Shown: positions 23,255 to 35,379 of the stretch, one piece after another
Numbering within the stretch: position 1 is the first letter of the stretch
Layout: each line of letters begins with the position of its first letter
Source: Plantago major
Lineage: Eukaryota > Streptophyta > Magnoliopsida > Lamiales > Plantaginaceae
NCBI GenBank assembly: GCA_026545765.1
Contig: JAIFAC010000025.1
Coordinates: 124,001 to 188,000 of the forward strand
DNA: 64,000 bases
Direction of reading: 5' to 3'
Notes under the pieces: model-generated
What the model saw: the letters and a program-made list of their open reading frames with translations, nothing else
What the model was told of the DNA's origin: nothing
Databases searched by the model: none
Position numbers and translations under genes: made by a program

Positions 23255-25690
23255 AATGTCTCTGAGTGATGCACCCGTTCTCAAACCAGAGAACTACGAG
23301 AAATGAAAAAATAACATGATGCTCCACCTTGAAGCCATAAGTGACGAATTGATCGAAGTGATAAAGAATGGCCCAATAGTCATTCAACAACTTAAACAAG
23401 TCATGGAGGTTTCTAATGGTAGAGACAGAGATCAAAGCGAAGGATCTTCACAAACTGATGTGTCAACAAGTGGGAGATCTGCTAGTCAAGTTATTTACGA
23501 ACCAAAGCCCAGAGAACTCGACATCTAAGATGCCAAGAGAAATCGTCTGGATGGTCAAGCTCGTAATATCATCATCAGATCGACACCTGAGCACATACAG
23601 TGTAAACTGTGGGATGCTAAAACGGCGAAAGTTGCCTGGCAACTGATTGAAGAAATCTGTGCCAGAACTGAGAAAACCAAAGAAAACAAGTTCGAAGTTC
23701 TCAAGTTGAAATTTCAAAATTTCAAACAAGGACCCACTAAAACTCTGGAGGAACTTGATTTCAGATTTACCACTCTCATGAGATATGGCAGCACTTGGGG
23801 AAAGCAATAGATACTCCCAGTCAGAAAAGATTAAGACTATTGTCAGAAGTCTTAACCACAACTGGGAGCATACTAAATTCTTTTATTTTAACCAAGGAAT
23901 GCCAAATATCACTCCAGTGGAACTCTTCACATCTTGCTACGTTGATTATGAGACAACACAAAGAGAACAAACAACCTAAAAGTTGCGTATTTGCTCTAGT
24001 TGCGCAAGGAACTTCAAAAGAAGAAAAGCAAGGAAGAGATCGAGGATGCTCTTGCCGCAAAGCAAATGAGCAAATATGTCACGAGAAATTGAGAGAAGAA
24101 AAGCCAAAGAGAAGTCAAAAGCATCTAGTTCAAACTATCACCAAGACAAAATATGCAAAGCTCACGAACAAGCCACCGTAAAGCATCATGTACCGAGGAA
24201 GTAGAAATTGAAACGAGATATCCGCTTCTATTGTCGTAAACCCGTCACTAAGAAGGATTGTCCCGCTTCAACAAACTAAGGACAGTGACAAGAAAGATAG
24301 AAGAATCTTAAGAAGCCGTAAAGCTTTATTAATCAAGAAAGAAAGAAAATCCAAACTCAATCGATGCTCTAGACGCTGAGACAGATTCTCAAGATGACAA
24401 TTCAGATGACTCAACCTTACCACCACCGTAATTATGTGGAGTTACTCATGATATAATCAACTTCGCCTCAAGAAGAATGAAATGTGGAGTTGTCAAATTG
24501 ACCCGCATATCTCTAACATAGAAATCCTTTATGGTCGATGAGGTAACACATACTTGTTATACTTATGAAAGTGATGAAGAAGAAATAGAAGATCTAGAAA
24601 ATCTCAGAAAGAACTTGACATCTATGAAAGAGAATTTCTAATGATCCCAGCTAGAGCCGAAAATCTTGAAGAAGAAAAGAATTCTTGCAAAGGAAAATTT
24701 CAATTAGTTAAGATATCCGAGAAAAAGGATGCGTAAAATGCATTTCAAAGCTCGATTTCGAGACCTAAAAGTCACGAAAGAAGCAATGGTCAATTACTAA
24801 AGAAATATGAAGATCTTCTTTCCGAGAACAAGTAACTCAAAAGAAAGAATTATCTTTTCAATCTTATGCCAAAGCTAGTGACACTCTTATCAAGTACAAT
24901 CTTACTTATGAGATCCTTCGTAAAAGAAAGGACTTCAATAATACACGACAGATTGTTCTATCACTCCAATAAGAGTGAGGAAAGAAGAACATTTGTAAGT
25001 ACTCAGAAGATGGTTCCCATGCAATCTATAGTATAGGTCAAGATCGAAGATTGTTGACAAAGGAAAGGCATGACTAAACCTTTGTGGGAAAACAAGTCAA
25101 AACAAAACTGCTGCATCGCTCGAAAAGAAACACAACACCTAAAAGTGTAAACACCCACAAGGTTATGTCTCAAAAGGGTAGAATTGCAGAGCCGCAAATT
25201 CTCCCATGTCACTTTTTCTCGAAAGAAATCGACCAACCAGAGATTAGCAAAGCTACCGAGAAAAGATCTCGATAGCTTCAAGTGCTGAAACGGTATCGCT
25301 ATAAAGGCATCGAAACAACTTGCTCATGAATACAAACAGGCAAGAACGATGGTTAAAGGCTAGAATTGCTCAAAGCAATTATCAAGTGGAAGTCAATCAA
25401 GCCACTAAAATCAATGCCGTATTAGAAGAAATCAAGGAAAGCTAAGTTTGTCGAAAAGCAAACTCGTAAACCTGCTGTATCCGAAAGCACCAAATGGAGC
25501 ACCTAGGAACACACCAAGGAAGAAAATAAATCTTAATAATGATAATCATTCAATTAGAATTCTCCTTATGTTCCTATCGACAAAAGAATGTTCCAAGGAA
25601 ATTCATTCAAAATGGATTCCTACCGAAGATTGTTTAGTCCTCGATGGTTCCAATCAGACATTGAGAACCTAATCTCCTGCTCGTCAGGTG
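23255..25690 (+). pseudogene. Element B: gag (fossil)
   Basis: The start is the ATG at 23,255 (MSLSDAPVLKPENYEKW...), 110 bases after the primer site and conserved in A' and C. The N-terminal part has the copia gag pattern with a Trp-containing start and helices (HLEAISDELIEVIKNGP). A zinc knuckle of the CFYC...H...C type lies near 24,225-24,275. The rest is a long Glu/Lys-rich region, probably coiled coil. Gag forms the virus-like particle and binds the RNA. Broken in several places. Confidence 0.8.
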
Positions 25691-25699
25691 CGTAATGCT

Positions 25700-27310
25700 T
25701 CGGACTAAAGCACAATGGCTATTTGATAGTGGATGCGAAAGCACATGACAGAGACAAAGCAACCGTCGATTACAAAGCTTACAACACAAGACCGTATATC
25801 GATTTGGTCGAGGAGAATTAAATCCTCTCTCGATTCGCAACGCTAAATTGGGAGCTTTAACAATCACCGACGACATATGTTAAGGATTTGAAATATAATC
25901 TATTTAGCATGAGCCAGCTTTGCATAAAGGTTTTATCAGAAATTCAAAGCAAAATATCGCAAACTAATTGACAATGAGTCAAAGGCATACCTTGGTTGCT
26001 CATGAAAGGCGCCTTTTATGTTGCCGATCATCTCCGCCACAACTAAAGAATGTCTCATGGTGAGTCAATCTGTCACACGTAAGAGCACCGTTATGGCACA
26101 AAAGAATGAGTCACTTGAACTTCAAAACTGAACAAACTTGCCAAGAAAGAGTTAGTGGTTGGCCTTCCCAAAACATCTTTCAGAAAGAATGGTATCTGTT
26201 CTGCATGTCAGATGGAGAAACAATCCAAAATCTCTTTCAAGTCCAAAACTAGACACTCTAGTGTTATACCACTGCAACTACTACATATGGATCTTTTTGA
26301 ATCATCCAGAATTAGTTATGCAGAAAGAAGTATGGTCCGATTGTTGTAGATGACTTCAAGATTCACTGGGTCATTTTCCAAACACAAATCGATGCCGGTG
26401 GAGATACCAAACTTGTCAAAACCTTGAAGTCATGAAAATGACAAGGTATCTCGCAATCGTAATGCACTATGGTACTAAGTTTGTCAACCAGTACATAAAG
26501 GAGTTTTGTACCTGCAAAGGTATACAACACCAACTTTCCTCTGTAAGAACACCTCAACAAAATGGTGTTGCATAAAGGAAAAACAGAACCCTTAAAGAAG
26601 CTGCAAGGACGATGCCAGCTGACACTGAAATAAGTGAAGTTTATTGGGTTGAAACTGTAAACACAGCCTGCTACACTCAGAACAGATGTTTGATAAACAA
26701 ACACCATGACAAGACCCCTTATGAAATCTTGGTTGGTAGACCCCCTAATATCAAACATTTGAGAGTATTTGGTGGTAAATGTTTCGTTCTAAACAATGGA
26801 AAAGATTATCTGAGAACATTTCAACCAAAGGCAGATGAAGGTGTATTTCTTGGTTATTCCACGAATAGCAAAGCCTACAGAATTTACAACAAAAGAAAAA
26901 AGAAAATTGAAGAATCAGTTCATGTTGTATTCTATGATGGAAGTAACTAAACACCTCCTAATGATGAACTCTCAGAAAGGTTCAAAGAACTAATGTTGAG
27001 GGATTCTGAAGAAGAATCCTCAGAAAGGAGAAACATCATTATGGAAAGTGAGGATGACTCTGACGTAGAAAAGCTTGATATGCCTAGTAACAACAAGATG
27101 ACTCACAAACATGATGAAGAATTTCCTATGAAACTTCCAGAAATGGAAACTGAAGATATTCATCATGAAGCTATCTCTGGAAATAATCTCTCTAAAAGAC
27201 ATGTTCCAGATAGCTCAAACACTAAACAAGTGTCAGACATTAATTGCCCTTCTGAGGAGCAAAATGTCTTAGATACTGGAAAAAGTATCAAATCAAAATC
27301 CCAGTGATTC
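25700..27310 (+). pseudogene. Element B: protease, GAG-pre-integrase and integrase (fossil)
   Basis: The protease DSG motif is at about 25,710-25,740 in the WLFDSG context. GAG-pre-integrase is marked by LWHKRMSHLNFKT (about 26,090-26,130). The integrase core follows, and a well-preserved stretch (26,612-26,950) reads EISEVYWVETVNTACYTQNR, PYEILVGRPPNIKHLRVFG and GVFLGYSTNSKAYRIYN, the hallmark end of copia integrase cores. The acidic linker to RT (26,993-27,307) is well preserved. Fossil with breaks. Confidence 0.88.
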
Positions 27311-27589
27311 ACATTCAAATCATTTGGATATTTATCCTACTAGCACTAAACCTATGATGAGATGGATCAAGGATCATCCTGCAAAAGATGTGATTGGACC
27401 AATTAATCAAGGTGTTAGGACTAGGAGAGCAATAGCTGAAAATGCTAATTCTTCCTCGATGTTTCATCTCAAATATTGAACCTAAAATATAGAAGAAGCA
27501 TTAGAAGACCAAGATCGGATCTCCAATGCAAGAAGAGTCGATCAATTTGAGAGAAACAGAAGTCCGAAACTAGTTCCATTTGTGGAAGG

Positions 27590-28450
27590 AATATCCGTGA
27601 TTGGAACTAAATGGGTTTTCGTAAACAAAATGAATGAATCTGTGAAATAACCGTAAACAAAGCAAGATTGGTCCAAGGGATTTACCTGCATCAAGGCTTA
27701 GATTTTGATGAGTCATATGCACCAACTGCGATTGATGCAATAAGACTTTTCTAGCCTTCGTACTCATAAAGATTTTAAAGTTTATCAGATGGATGTCAAA
27801 AGTGCATTCTTGAACGGTGAACTTGCAGAAGAAGTTTATGTTGAGCAACCACCTGGCTTTGAAGTTTCCTCAGAAAGTAGAATGGTCTATAAACCATGTA
27901 AAGCTCAGATGGATCAAACAGCTCCAAGAGCATGGTATGACACTTTGACCAAATACCTTCTGGAAAGTGGTTTCAAGAAAGGTGAAGTTGATAAAACTTT
28001 ATTTACCTTAAATCATGATGGGAAAGTACTCTTAGTTCAAGTATATGTTGATGACATCATATTTGGATCTAAGGACAAGCAACTTTGTAATGACTTTGCA
28101 AATCTCATGAAAAGTAAGTTTGAGATGAGCATGATGGGAGAAATGAATTATTTTCAGATTGCAAGTCAAGCAACTCAATGATGGAATATTCATTAGTCAA
28201 ACAAAGTATGCAAAAGATATGCTCACAAAATTCAATCTTAAGCCTTCTGAAAAGAATGCTAAGATACCTATGAGCATTGGAACCAAAATTACCTATACTG
28301 AATCAGATAAGAGTGTTGAAGAACATAATTATAGGAAATTGATAGGTTCACTACTTTACCTCACTGCAAGTAGACCTGATATTCAATACGCCGTTGGAGT
28401 GTGTGCTAGATTTCGCATAAACCGATGCAAACACACTACAACGCTATGAA
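27590..28450 (+). pseudogene. Element B: reverse transcriptase (fossil)
   Basis: A readable stretch (27,789-28,181) has [20 protein letters not shown] and PPGFE, then [19 protein letters not shown], the catalytic Asp-Asp pair of Ty1/copia RT. The following part (28,159-28,449) has IFISQTKYAKDMLTKF and PMSIGTKITYTESDKS, typical of the RT connection. The IFIS.TKY wording and FGSKDK fit the Sirevirus branch as I recall it; a tree would be needed to confirm. Fossil. Confidence 0.9.
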
Positions 28451-28499
28451 AATATTAAGGTATGTAAAAGGTACAGAGATGTAGGATTGTGGTATCCTA

Positions 28500-28953
28500 A
28501 AGAAAGCGGATGGAGTTTAGCCGGTACTCGACGCCGATTATGTCGATCATCGCTGATAGGAAAAGCACCTTAGAACTTGCTTCGGTACTAGACTTATCTC
28601 GTGGTTTAGCAAGAAGCAAAACTCAATTGCAACTTCTACCACGTAGGCTTAATATATTGTCGATGGTTGTCAGCAAATGTAAATTTTCGATACAACAACA
28701 ACTTAAAGACTATGGACTTGATGAAGAGAAAACTCCCATTTTCTTTGACAACATAAGTGCTATTGCGATTACACAGAATCCTGAATTTCATGCCAGAACA
28801 AAGCATATTGATGTTAGACATCACTTCATCAGAGACCATGTTGAAAAAGGCAATATAGAGATACTCAAGATTGAATCAAGACCAACTTGCGATATCTTCA
28901 CTAAGCCACTACAAGAAAGTAGATTCTTAGCCTTAAGACATAGTCTTGACTAA
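28500..28953 (+). pseudogene. Element B: RNase H (fossil)
   Basis: The segment ends with FFDNISAIAITQNPEFHART and KHIDVRHHFIRDHVEKGNIE, the standard copia RNase H motifs, and a short tail ending HSLD at 28,953, taken as the end of pol because A ends identically. It would degrade RNA in RNA-DNA hybrids during reverse transcription. Confidence 0.88.
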
Positions 28954-28975
28954 TGGAACTACCAATGAACCGAAA

Positions 28976-29058
28976 GTTCGTGAATCGAACGGGCATCCAG
29001 AGAAGAGGTATCCGAACGGGCATCCAGAGAAGAGAAAAGAGAAACTGAACGGTATCCG
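28976..29058 (+). repeat. Minisatellite just after pol, element B
   Basis: About three imperfect copies of the 24-28 base unit with CATCCAGAGAAGAG, 25 bases after the end of pol. Fewer copies than in A and A'. The remaining spacer to 29,738 holds no recognisable gene. Confidence 0.75.
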
Positions 29059-29545
29059 TAAGTCAAAAGGCTAAAGAGCAAAGATGCAATTAAGATCTCC
29101 GAGACGGAACTCGATATCAATCACTCTAACGGGAACACAAAGTAGAATAGTACAACTATCTCAATAACTACTCTCTTGAAATTCGATTATTTCTATCTTG
29201 ATGAAAACTTGGAAAATCCTAAGTATAAGATGATTCAGATGCAAATGTTGTTCTCGTCATACAAAACGTGATTCGAGAAGCTAATAGCCAAAATTCATTA
29301 AATGGGCATAATTACACTTGTTGATTGTGATCATTGCTGAAGAAGCAATGGTGACCCTTGATGAAATTAAGTGTTTGATCTATACGGTGGAAATTAATTC
29401 ACAGTATATAGTGGACTGTAAAAATTCTGACAAAGCCCACTTTGCATTTAATGCCGAACTAGCTCTTGCTCACGCCTGCTTGCAAATCATGTATACGCAT
29501 ACACAAAATCAATTTGTATGTATTTGTCTGCTGAGATTCTATTGT

Positions 29546-29555
29546 TATATATATA
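29546..29555 (+). promoter_or_regulatory. TATA-like site upstream of the accessory region, B
   Basis: TATATATATA followed by GGATTTTGGCAAA, 185 bases upstream of the accessory ATG and conserved at the same place in A' and C. A second TATATAAAG (29,728-29,736) lies only a few bases before the ATG, too close to serve it. Candidate internal promoter only. Confidence 0.3.
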
Positions 29556-29738
29556 GGATTTTGGCAAAAGAAATCACTTTCGCCTAATCCAAAATTCGAC
29601 TTACACAAAAATAGCAAAACCTTCTCGATTCTCTCGCAAACCTTCTCCAATCTCGCAAATCAAGATTAAGTTTTTCGCAAAGAATTACCAATCAAATCTC
29701 TTTCAAACACCAATCCAAATTCTACACTATATAAAGAG

Positions 29739-32700
29739 ATGGCCCCAAAGAATTCTTCCACACGTAAATCTCAATCCTCCACCGGTAATCACGAAAAGCA
29801 AACACCGAGTTGGTTATTGTGAACAACCGAATGGTAGGAGATTTTAATCTCGACCATTGACTTCAAATCACGTAATGATTTGGGTGGTGCCATGGTCGAG
29901 TAATACCTCACGGCCGCATAGAGAACCAAGCCGATGTAAAGTCGATTCTCGACATGCTTGAAAAGGCACAAATCAAGGGTTTTCTATCCGTCACCAAGTG
30001 GAATTTCATCACCGATGTTGGAATTCTACAACAACCTGTGATAATTTCCTGTGTTTCTGAAGGCACTGCAATAGTGTCTGTCAAAACCTCAGTCCAAGGA
30101 AAGGAAATCCTTCTGGACTTAACAACTTTCTGTAAGTTGTTCGAGTTTCAAAATCTTGGAAAGGATTTTGAAATAAACACCAAGGATGATGATCTCCTCA
30201 AGGTGTTAAACAATCAGATGTTGACGCAGTGTGATCTTGAAAATCGATACACCCACCGAAGTTCAAGCTTGTCGACATCCCAACCGTACATCCGATGGTT
30301 CATCGAGATGTATCGCTTGCATTCTTCAGATGCTTTGATGGTCTACAAGGAGGTGCCACCATAAGCCAAGAACGATGGATCATGATGTTCTTGTTGAATC
30401 AACAAGACAAAAGGCCGGAAAACCCTTTAACCGGGAAAGTACGCCTTCATGAAGTTTGTGAAGAAGATTCAAGGCTTCGAGCCTAAGATCGCTAAAGGAC
30501 TAGCTGAGCCAAAGGCCATGAGGGCTATGGTCCAAGATATGCTACTTGTCGGAGAAGCTCGCATCGAGCTCAGAGAGACGGCCGAAATAGCCAACAAGAA
30601 CTCACTCTACAAATATGAGTATACAAACCGGATGAAAAGGTTACCGGGTCTCGTAAAGGTTCTAAGAAGCAAAAGTCCTAAAAGGTATCTCAAGAAAAGG
30701 TTATACTAAGAAGCCTGTAACTTCAAGAAAGAAGTCTCGGGCAAATCAAGACACACCTATCGAGGTTGTCGATATCTCGCAGCCCATTGCCGATGAACAA
30801 ATTAATACGATGAACTCATCAATGCCGCAAAAGAGTTATCAACTATCGAATAAGTAGACTCAAAGAAGAGAAAGTGCTTTCAGAAATGTGAAGACTATTA
30901 CAGAAAGCCTTGCTGATGAACTCATAAATGCTGCCAAAAGTGGTGAAAAACACCAAGCCCTATTTGCAGAAATCGCAGGAATAATGGACCAATCAGTTCC
31001 TAATGCTGATGAGAGCTCTGACGATGAAGACGATGAACTAGTCATCTCTCAAGTCCTAGAAAGATCAAAACGGGCTAAGGTTACTGAAATAGTAACTGGT
31101 GAAGAGGTTTCTGAAGAAGAACCTACACCTCAGGTTGCTGAACAAGCACCTATAGCAAAGGTTGTTGGTGCAAACACATCATCAGGGAACGTTTCTTACG
31201 CACAACTTCAAGAAGCCCTGATGAGTGGTAATTTAGTGCTGGCAGATGCTGATGAAAATGCCACATCTAAAAGTCTGGAAGAACCTACTAATAATAATTC
31301 TTCTGCTTCCAGACAACCACAACAACCACAACCACAACAGCCACAAGTGGTTGATGAAATGGTAAATGAACTCCATTTCGATTTACCAGCAATGCAGTAT
31401 GCTGAAGAAAATCCTGCAAAAGAGCAGGTTCCCCAACTCAATGAGAGGGATCAAACTGAGACATCTACTCAGAATGATCAACCAGGGGAGGCAACCGAAA
31501 GACACTGTGAAAGGTGTGAAGTACCTAAAACTTCAAACAAAGAAGTTGTACTGGAACAAGAAGACCAAAGTATAAAAGGGTCACAAGTTCCAGAGACCAA
31601 TCAGCCTGACAATGCTCAGGTAGCTGAATGGTTTAACTCCTACCTTGTGAAAAATTTTATGCTTGTATATCTTGTTACTTATATAAAATTTTGTTACAGT
31701 CGAAAGAAACACGTAAACAAGAGGAAGTCGAAAGCTTGCCTTAAACCGAGAAGGAGGTTACCCCAACCTCGCCTTAAGAAACTGAAACAGACTACGTGTG
31801 ATAATTGATTCTTAAGATAACACTTTTCACCATTTGTCTATGTGCTTAATCATTTAAAGTAAATGTTTCTAATAAGCTCCAACCGAGAAAGAGATAAGGT
31901 AAATGCCGAGACGAACCCAGAGACCACAAGGTTTCAAGAACACATCATCGAGCCTTCTAGCATGAAGGTACATGAAAAATCAAGTTGATAAGTATTCTTC
32001 ATCATGGGTTATCTTAAACTTCTTCTAAATTATTCAATACTTTCTACTTACGTGCTCATTCGTAAGTAGAAATGCAAAGGAAAAAGTTGACATCCCCTCG
32101 TGATCAATGGAAATTGATGAAGCTCCCAAGGCAACATCACATGAAAGAATACCGTAACTAAGAAAGTTTCGAGAAAATGACTCGAGCTTCCTATCGAGGA
32201 AGTAAGTCCAAAACTCGTAACTCATTAAAGCATTCTACACAAATTCTTTCAAATAATTTCCTAAGTATCAGATTAATCTTAATTCTCGTGTTCAAGAAAG
32301 AAAGGTTGATGAGGACCGCATTTCCAAGTCTCCACCTCACAACAAGATATCCGAGACACCAATCAGACAAGAGACAAGTCTCTCGAGCTCAAGTACTTAC
32401 TCGTAACTCGTAAACTAAACTACACTTCTATTCAGATATCTACAAAAGTTTTGAAGCTCACTCAAAACTCTTTCTTTCAAAGCTCAAACAAGTGCAAAGC
32501 AGTTCTAATGATGAGAAAAGGACCTACTTCCCTTCTTCAAAGCTCAAACCCTTCCAAAGCATATTCAATGCTTCAAGAAATGGCAAAGGTTAAGGTGCTC
32601 GATCTCTCCGAAATATTGAGAATCACAGATCAACCAACCGATGAGCACGAGCTCGACTTGAGACGATATCCATGCAATGTTCCTACGTATAAAGACACAG

Positions 32701-33440
32701 CCATGTACTTATTGCAAAAGGATTTCTCCAGAGAAGTGGCGACAATTTGATACAAGCCTTTGAATGTGCAGATGGTCGACAAGATTACAGATGGCATTCA
32801 AACCAGCCTCAGCCCTGCATCGCAATTTATACCTTCTCAACAAGAAGAGGTTAATCGTAAGATCACTATTCCCAAGTGATCAATCTCAGATTCAAGATGA
32901 TGAGGAGGAAGAGATAAACGAAACGACTTCGATGAACCTCCCACCACCATCACCAAAAGGATGACATGCATAAAAGGATGATGATGATGCCTCACTGTGG
33001 ACCGGAGGAATTTCACAAAGAAATCATGCATCAACTGTTGAAAAGCAAACTGAGAGGAAAGCACAGAAATCTCCGTCTCCATCTCCTCAAAAGTCAACTC
33101 ATCCATCTTCCCAACAAAAGGTTAATACTGAACAAGTAGTTGAGGATTCTGAGGAAATCGCCGTAAATTGTCAATACTCAATCCGTAATCGCCAACTCGC
33201 ATAATCGTGGAAGAAGAACAACAGCCCATCTTCAACTCGAAGACCAGAGAAGCTAAATCCAGACAAGCTCGACTAACTACAAGATCAATATCCGCAAGAG
33301 ATGATTGCTTACTCGGGGTTAAAGAGCTACAGATGTCAGAATGCTATCACCAAAGAACTCGATACTGAAGAAGTATCTGAAATTAAGCACGATGCTAAGG
33401 CTGCATCATCTTCAAAAGAAGTACCATCCTCCTCCCAAAA
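29739..33440 (+). pseudogene. Element B: accessory coding region, first part (fossil)
   Basis: The start is the ATG at 29,739 (MAPKNSSTRKSQS), conserved in A' and C. Parts visible in order: a globular segment (29,954-30,364) with GFLSVTKWNFITDVGILQQ, which from memory resembles domains of TE-linked hypothetical proteins of Lamiales; a basic segment near 30,600-30,700; and a well-preserved acidic, Gln/Pro-rich stretch (30,888-31,640) with SSDDEDDELVISQVLERSKR and repeated PQQPQ. Three AT-rich intron-like intervals follow between 31,640 and 32,060. Element C is inserted at the 3' edge of this segment. No enzyme motif is recognised; an env-like role is only a family-based guess. Confidence 0.65.
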
Positions 33441-33445
33441 AGGGA
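33441..33445. repeat. Target-site duplication of element C, left copy
   Basis: AGGGA directly before the LTR end of element C; the second copy is at 49,019-49,023. Five bases is the normal length for Ty1/copia integration. Confidence 0.9.
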
Positions 33446-35098
33446 TGTTGGTCCAGATAACGGCAAAGTAAAAGACTAGAGGGGGGGGTGAATAGTCTTT
33501 TAAAACTTTTGTCGATAACAAATATTTCTCAGATATCTGAATGGATATCTGATACTTAGAATCAGAGTGCGGAAGACTTAATAGAGATAAATGTAGAAAC
33601 AGTTAAATAAGTGTGTGTGTGTTGTCAAGTATAAATACAAAAGTAAATGACACAAAGAAGTATAGTGGTATCCGGAGGTATGAATCCTCCAACTAATCCA
33701 CTTCGTCTATCGAGACCTAGAATTCACTAGAATGTATAATTGAGATAACCTTACAAAAATCCTATTCTAAGATTCTCAACAATCGTTCCCAACCAAAAGT
33801 TCCCTCGCTTGTTCCTCAGCTTCTTCACCAAGTACTTCCTATACTAAACCTTTCGAGTTGTTCCTAGCTTCCCAAGCTAAGTACTTCCTATACTCAAAAA
33901 CTTGAGTTATTCCTTAGTTTCCAAATCAAGTACTTCCTATACCCAGAACCTCGAGTTATTCCCCATTTTTCAACCTAAGTACTTCCCACTCCACGCCAGC
34001 TTTTGGTGTTGGTTTCGATTGAGTCACGATGAGCCTTAATAACTTTTCAATTATCGAGATAGCTCGTGAACTAAGTTACTTAATACACTTTACAACAGAT
34101 GGTATCTAGTTCGATTTTATCGACCTAAGTCTTATGATATCTGCTCAAGAGAATGAATCTTATAGTTGATCTTTCGATTCAACTCCTTCACGTATAGCTT
34201 TGCTTGTTTAGGATCGTGACACTTAGAACTTTAGTGTTTACTCAAGATCACAAGCTTTAGTCGCAATGTAAAGCTTTGATAATAAGTAAGAAGCTTTGAG
34301 AGAGTAAGATCGTAGATCGTATGTTTTAGCGTATTCAAGGTTCCGAGTTGTTCTCGTGTATCTCTCAAGTCGCCTAAGTGTTGATATTTATAGATGAATT
34401 TGAGTGCCGCTTGATAGTATCCATTAGCTCAAATTCAAACCATCGATATCCGTGTGTATAGATCAGAGGTGCTTTCTTCTTCTCGGTTGTCGCTGCTTTT
34501 ACTCGACATCTCTCGTCTGCATTAAATGCATCAGACTATACTTTTGTCCTGTAGTGTCAACGGAATTATGCTTTGTATCGTAGACTAGACTTGTTGTCCG
34601 ATTCTTTGTATATCCTTATCTTCATTCTTCGATACCACTTGTTATTTATTGAAACAACTTTGTTTGCAATATATGTTTCTTTTTCGTAAACGAAGTTTAA
34701 CGCTCAAGGTATCTCGAGAATAGATATCTGTGGACACTTTCTCGTCTTCGATATGTATTCATTTCTCGATATCTCTTGTGACACGCTTTGTTTGAAACTG
34801 CTTTCGTTCACAAGATATCCGCTAAGATATCCAATAATGATTTAGTAATCTTGTGCGCTTTCTTCAAGTCTTCAATAGTTGTCGAGCTTCATTGGATGTC
34901 TTCTTCGTCTTCTTCATAAAATAAAATTACAATTTGAGACCTAACATCCTATACAAGATTAGCTAGACTATCATACTTAGTGGGTTTCCTCTTTACAATG
35001 TTCAAGTGAACCAAGAGTACTAATCACCTTTCGAGACTAAGATAAGTCATCATGTTGTCAACAAAATCTAAACAGATATTCTAACAAAATATCTAACA
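33446..35098 (-). repeat. Element C: 3' LTR
   Basis: A 1.65 kb LTR from TGTTGGTCCAG (inner strand view: ...CCAACA) to ATATCTAACA. It pairs with the 5' LTR at 47,388-49,018 with few differences along the parts compared by eye. Confidence 0.92.
34385..34392 (-). promoter_or_regulatory. LTR core promoter TATA box, element C 3' LTR
   Basis: TATAAATA on the minus strand at the conserved LTR position. Confidence 0.5.
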
Positions 35099-35110
35099 AA
35101 TTTCCCCATT
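35099..35110 (-). promoter_or_regulatory. Polypurine tract of element C
   Basis: AATGGGGAAATT on the minus strand directly before the 3' LTR, matching the tracts of A', B and D. The following 270 bases up to the end of the accessory region hold no gene. Confidence 0.75.
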
Positions 35111-35379
35111 TTGATCACCAACGATGACTATCTTCCCTATTACAACTGGATAAGGAAACAATCCACCACTTAATCATTTCTTGAGATCTTTCAAATCATA
35201 TAATTATGCGTAAAGTAGACATCAACCAAATCACAAGGTGTGATCTTTTACAAGTTATCTTTTATAGAATACTATCCGAGAGTAAGTTCTTCAGATAAGT
35301 CGCAACTAAAGATTACGTATAACTTAAATACATGATACGCTTAAGCTCACCAAGAAGATACAAAGAAAATTACATAGTA

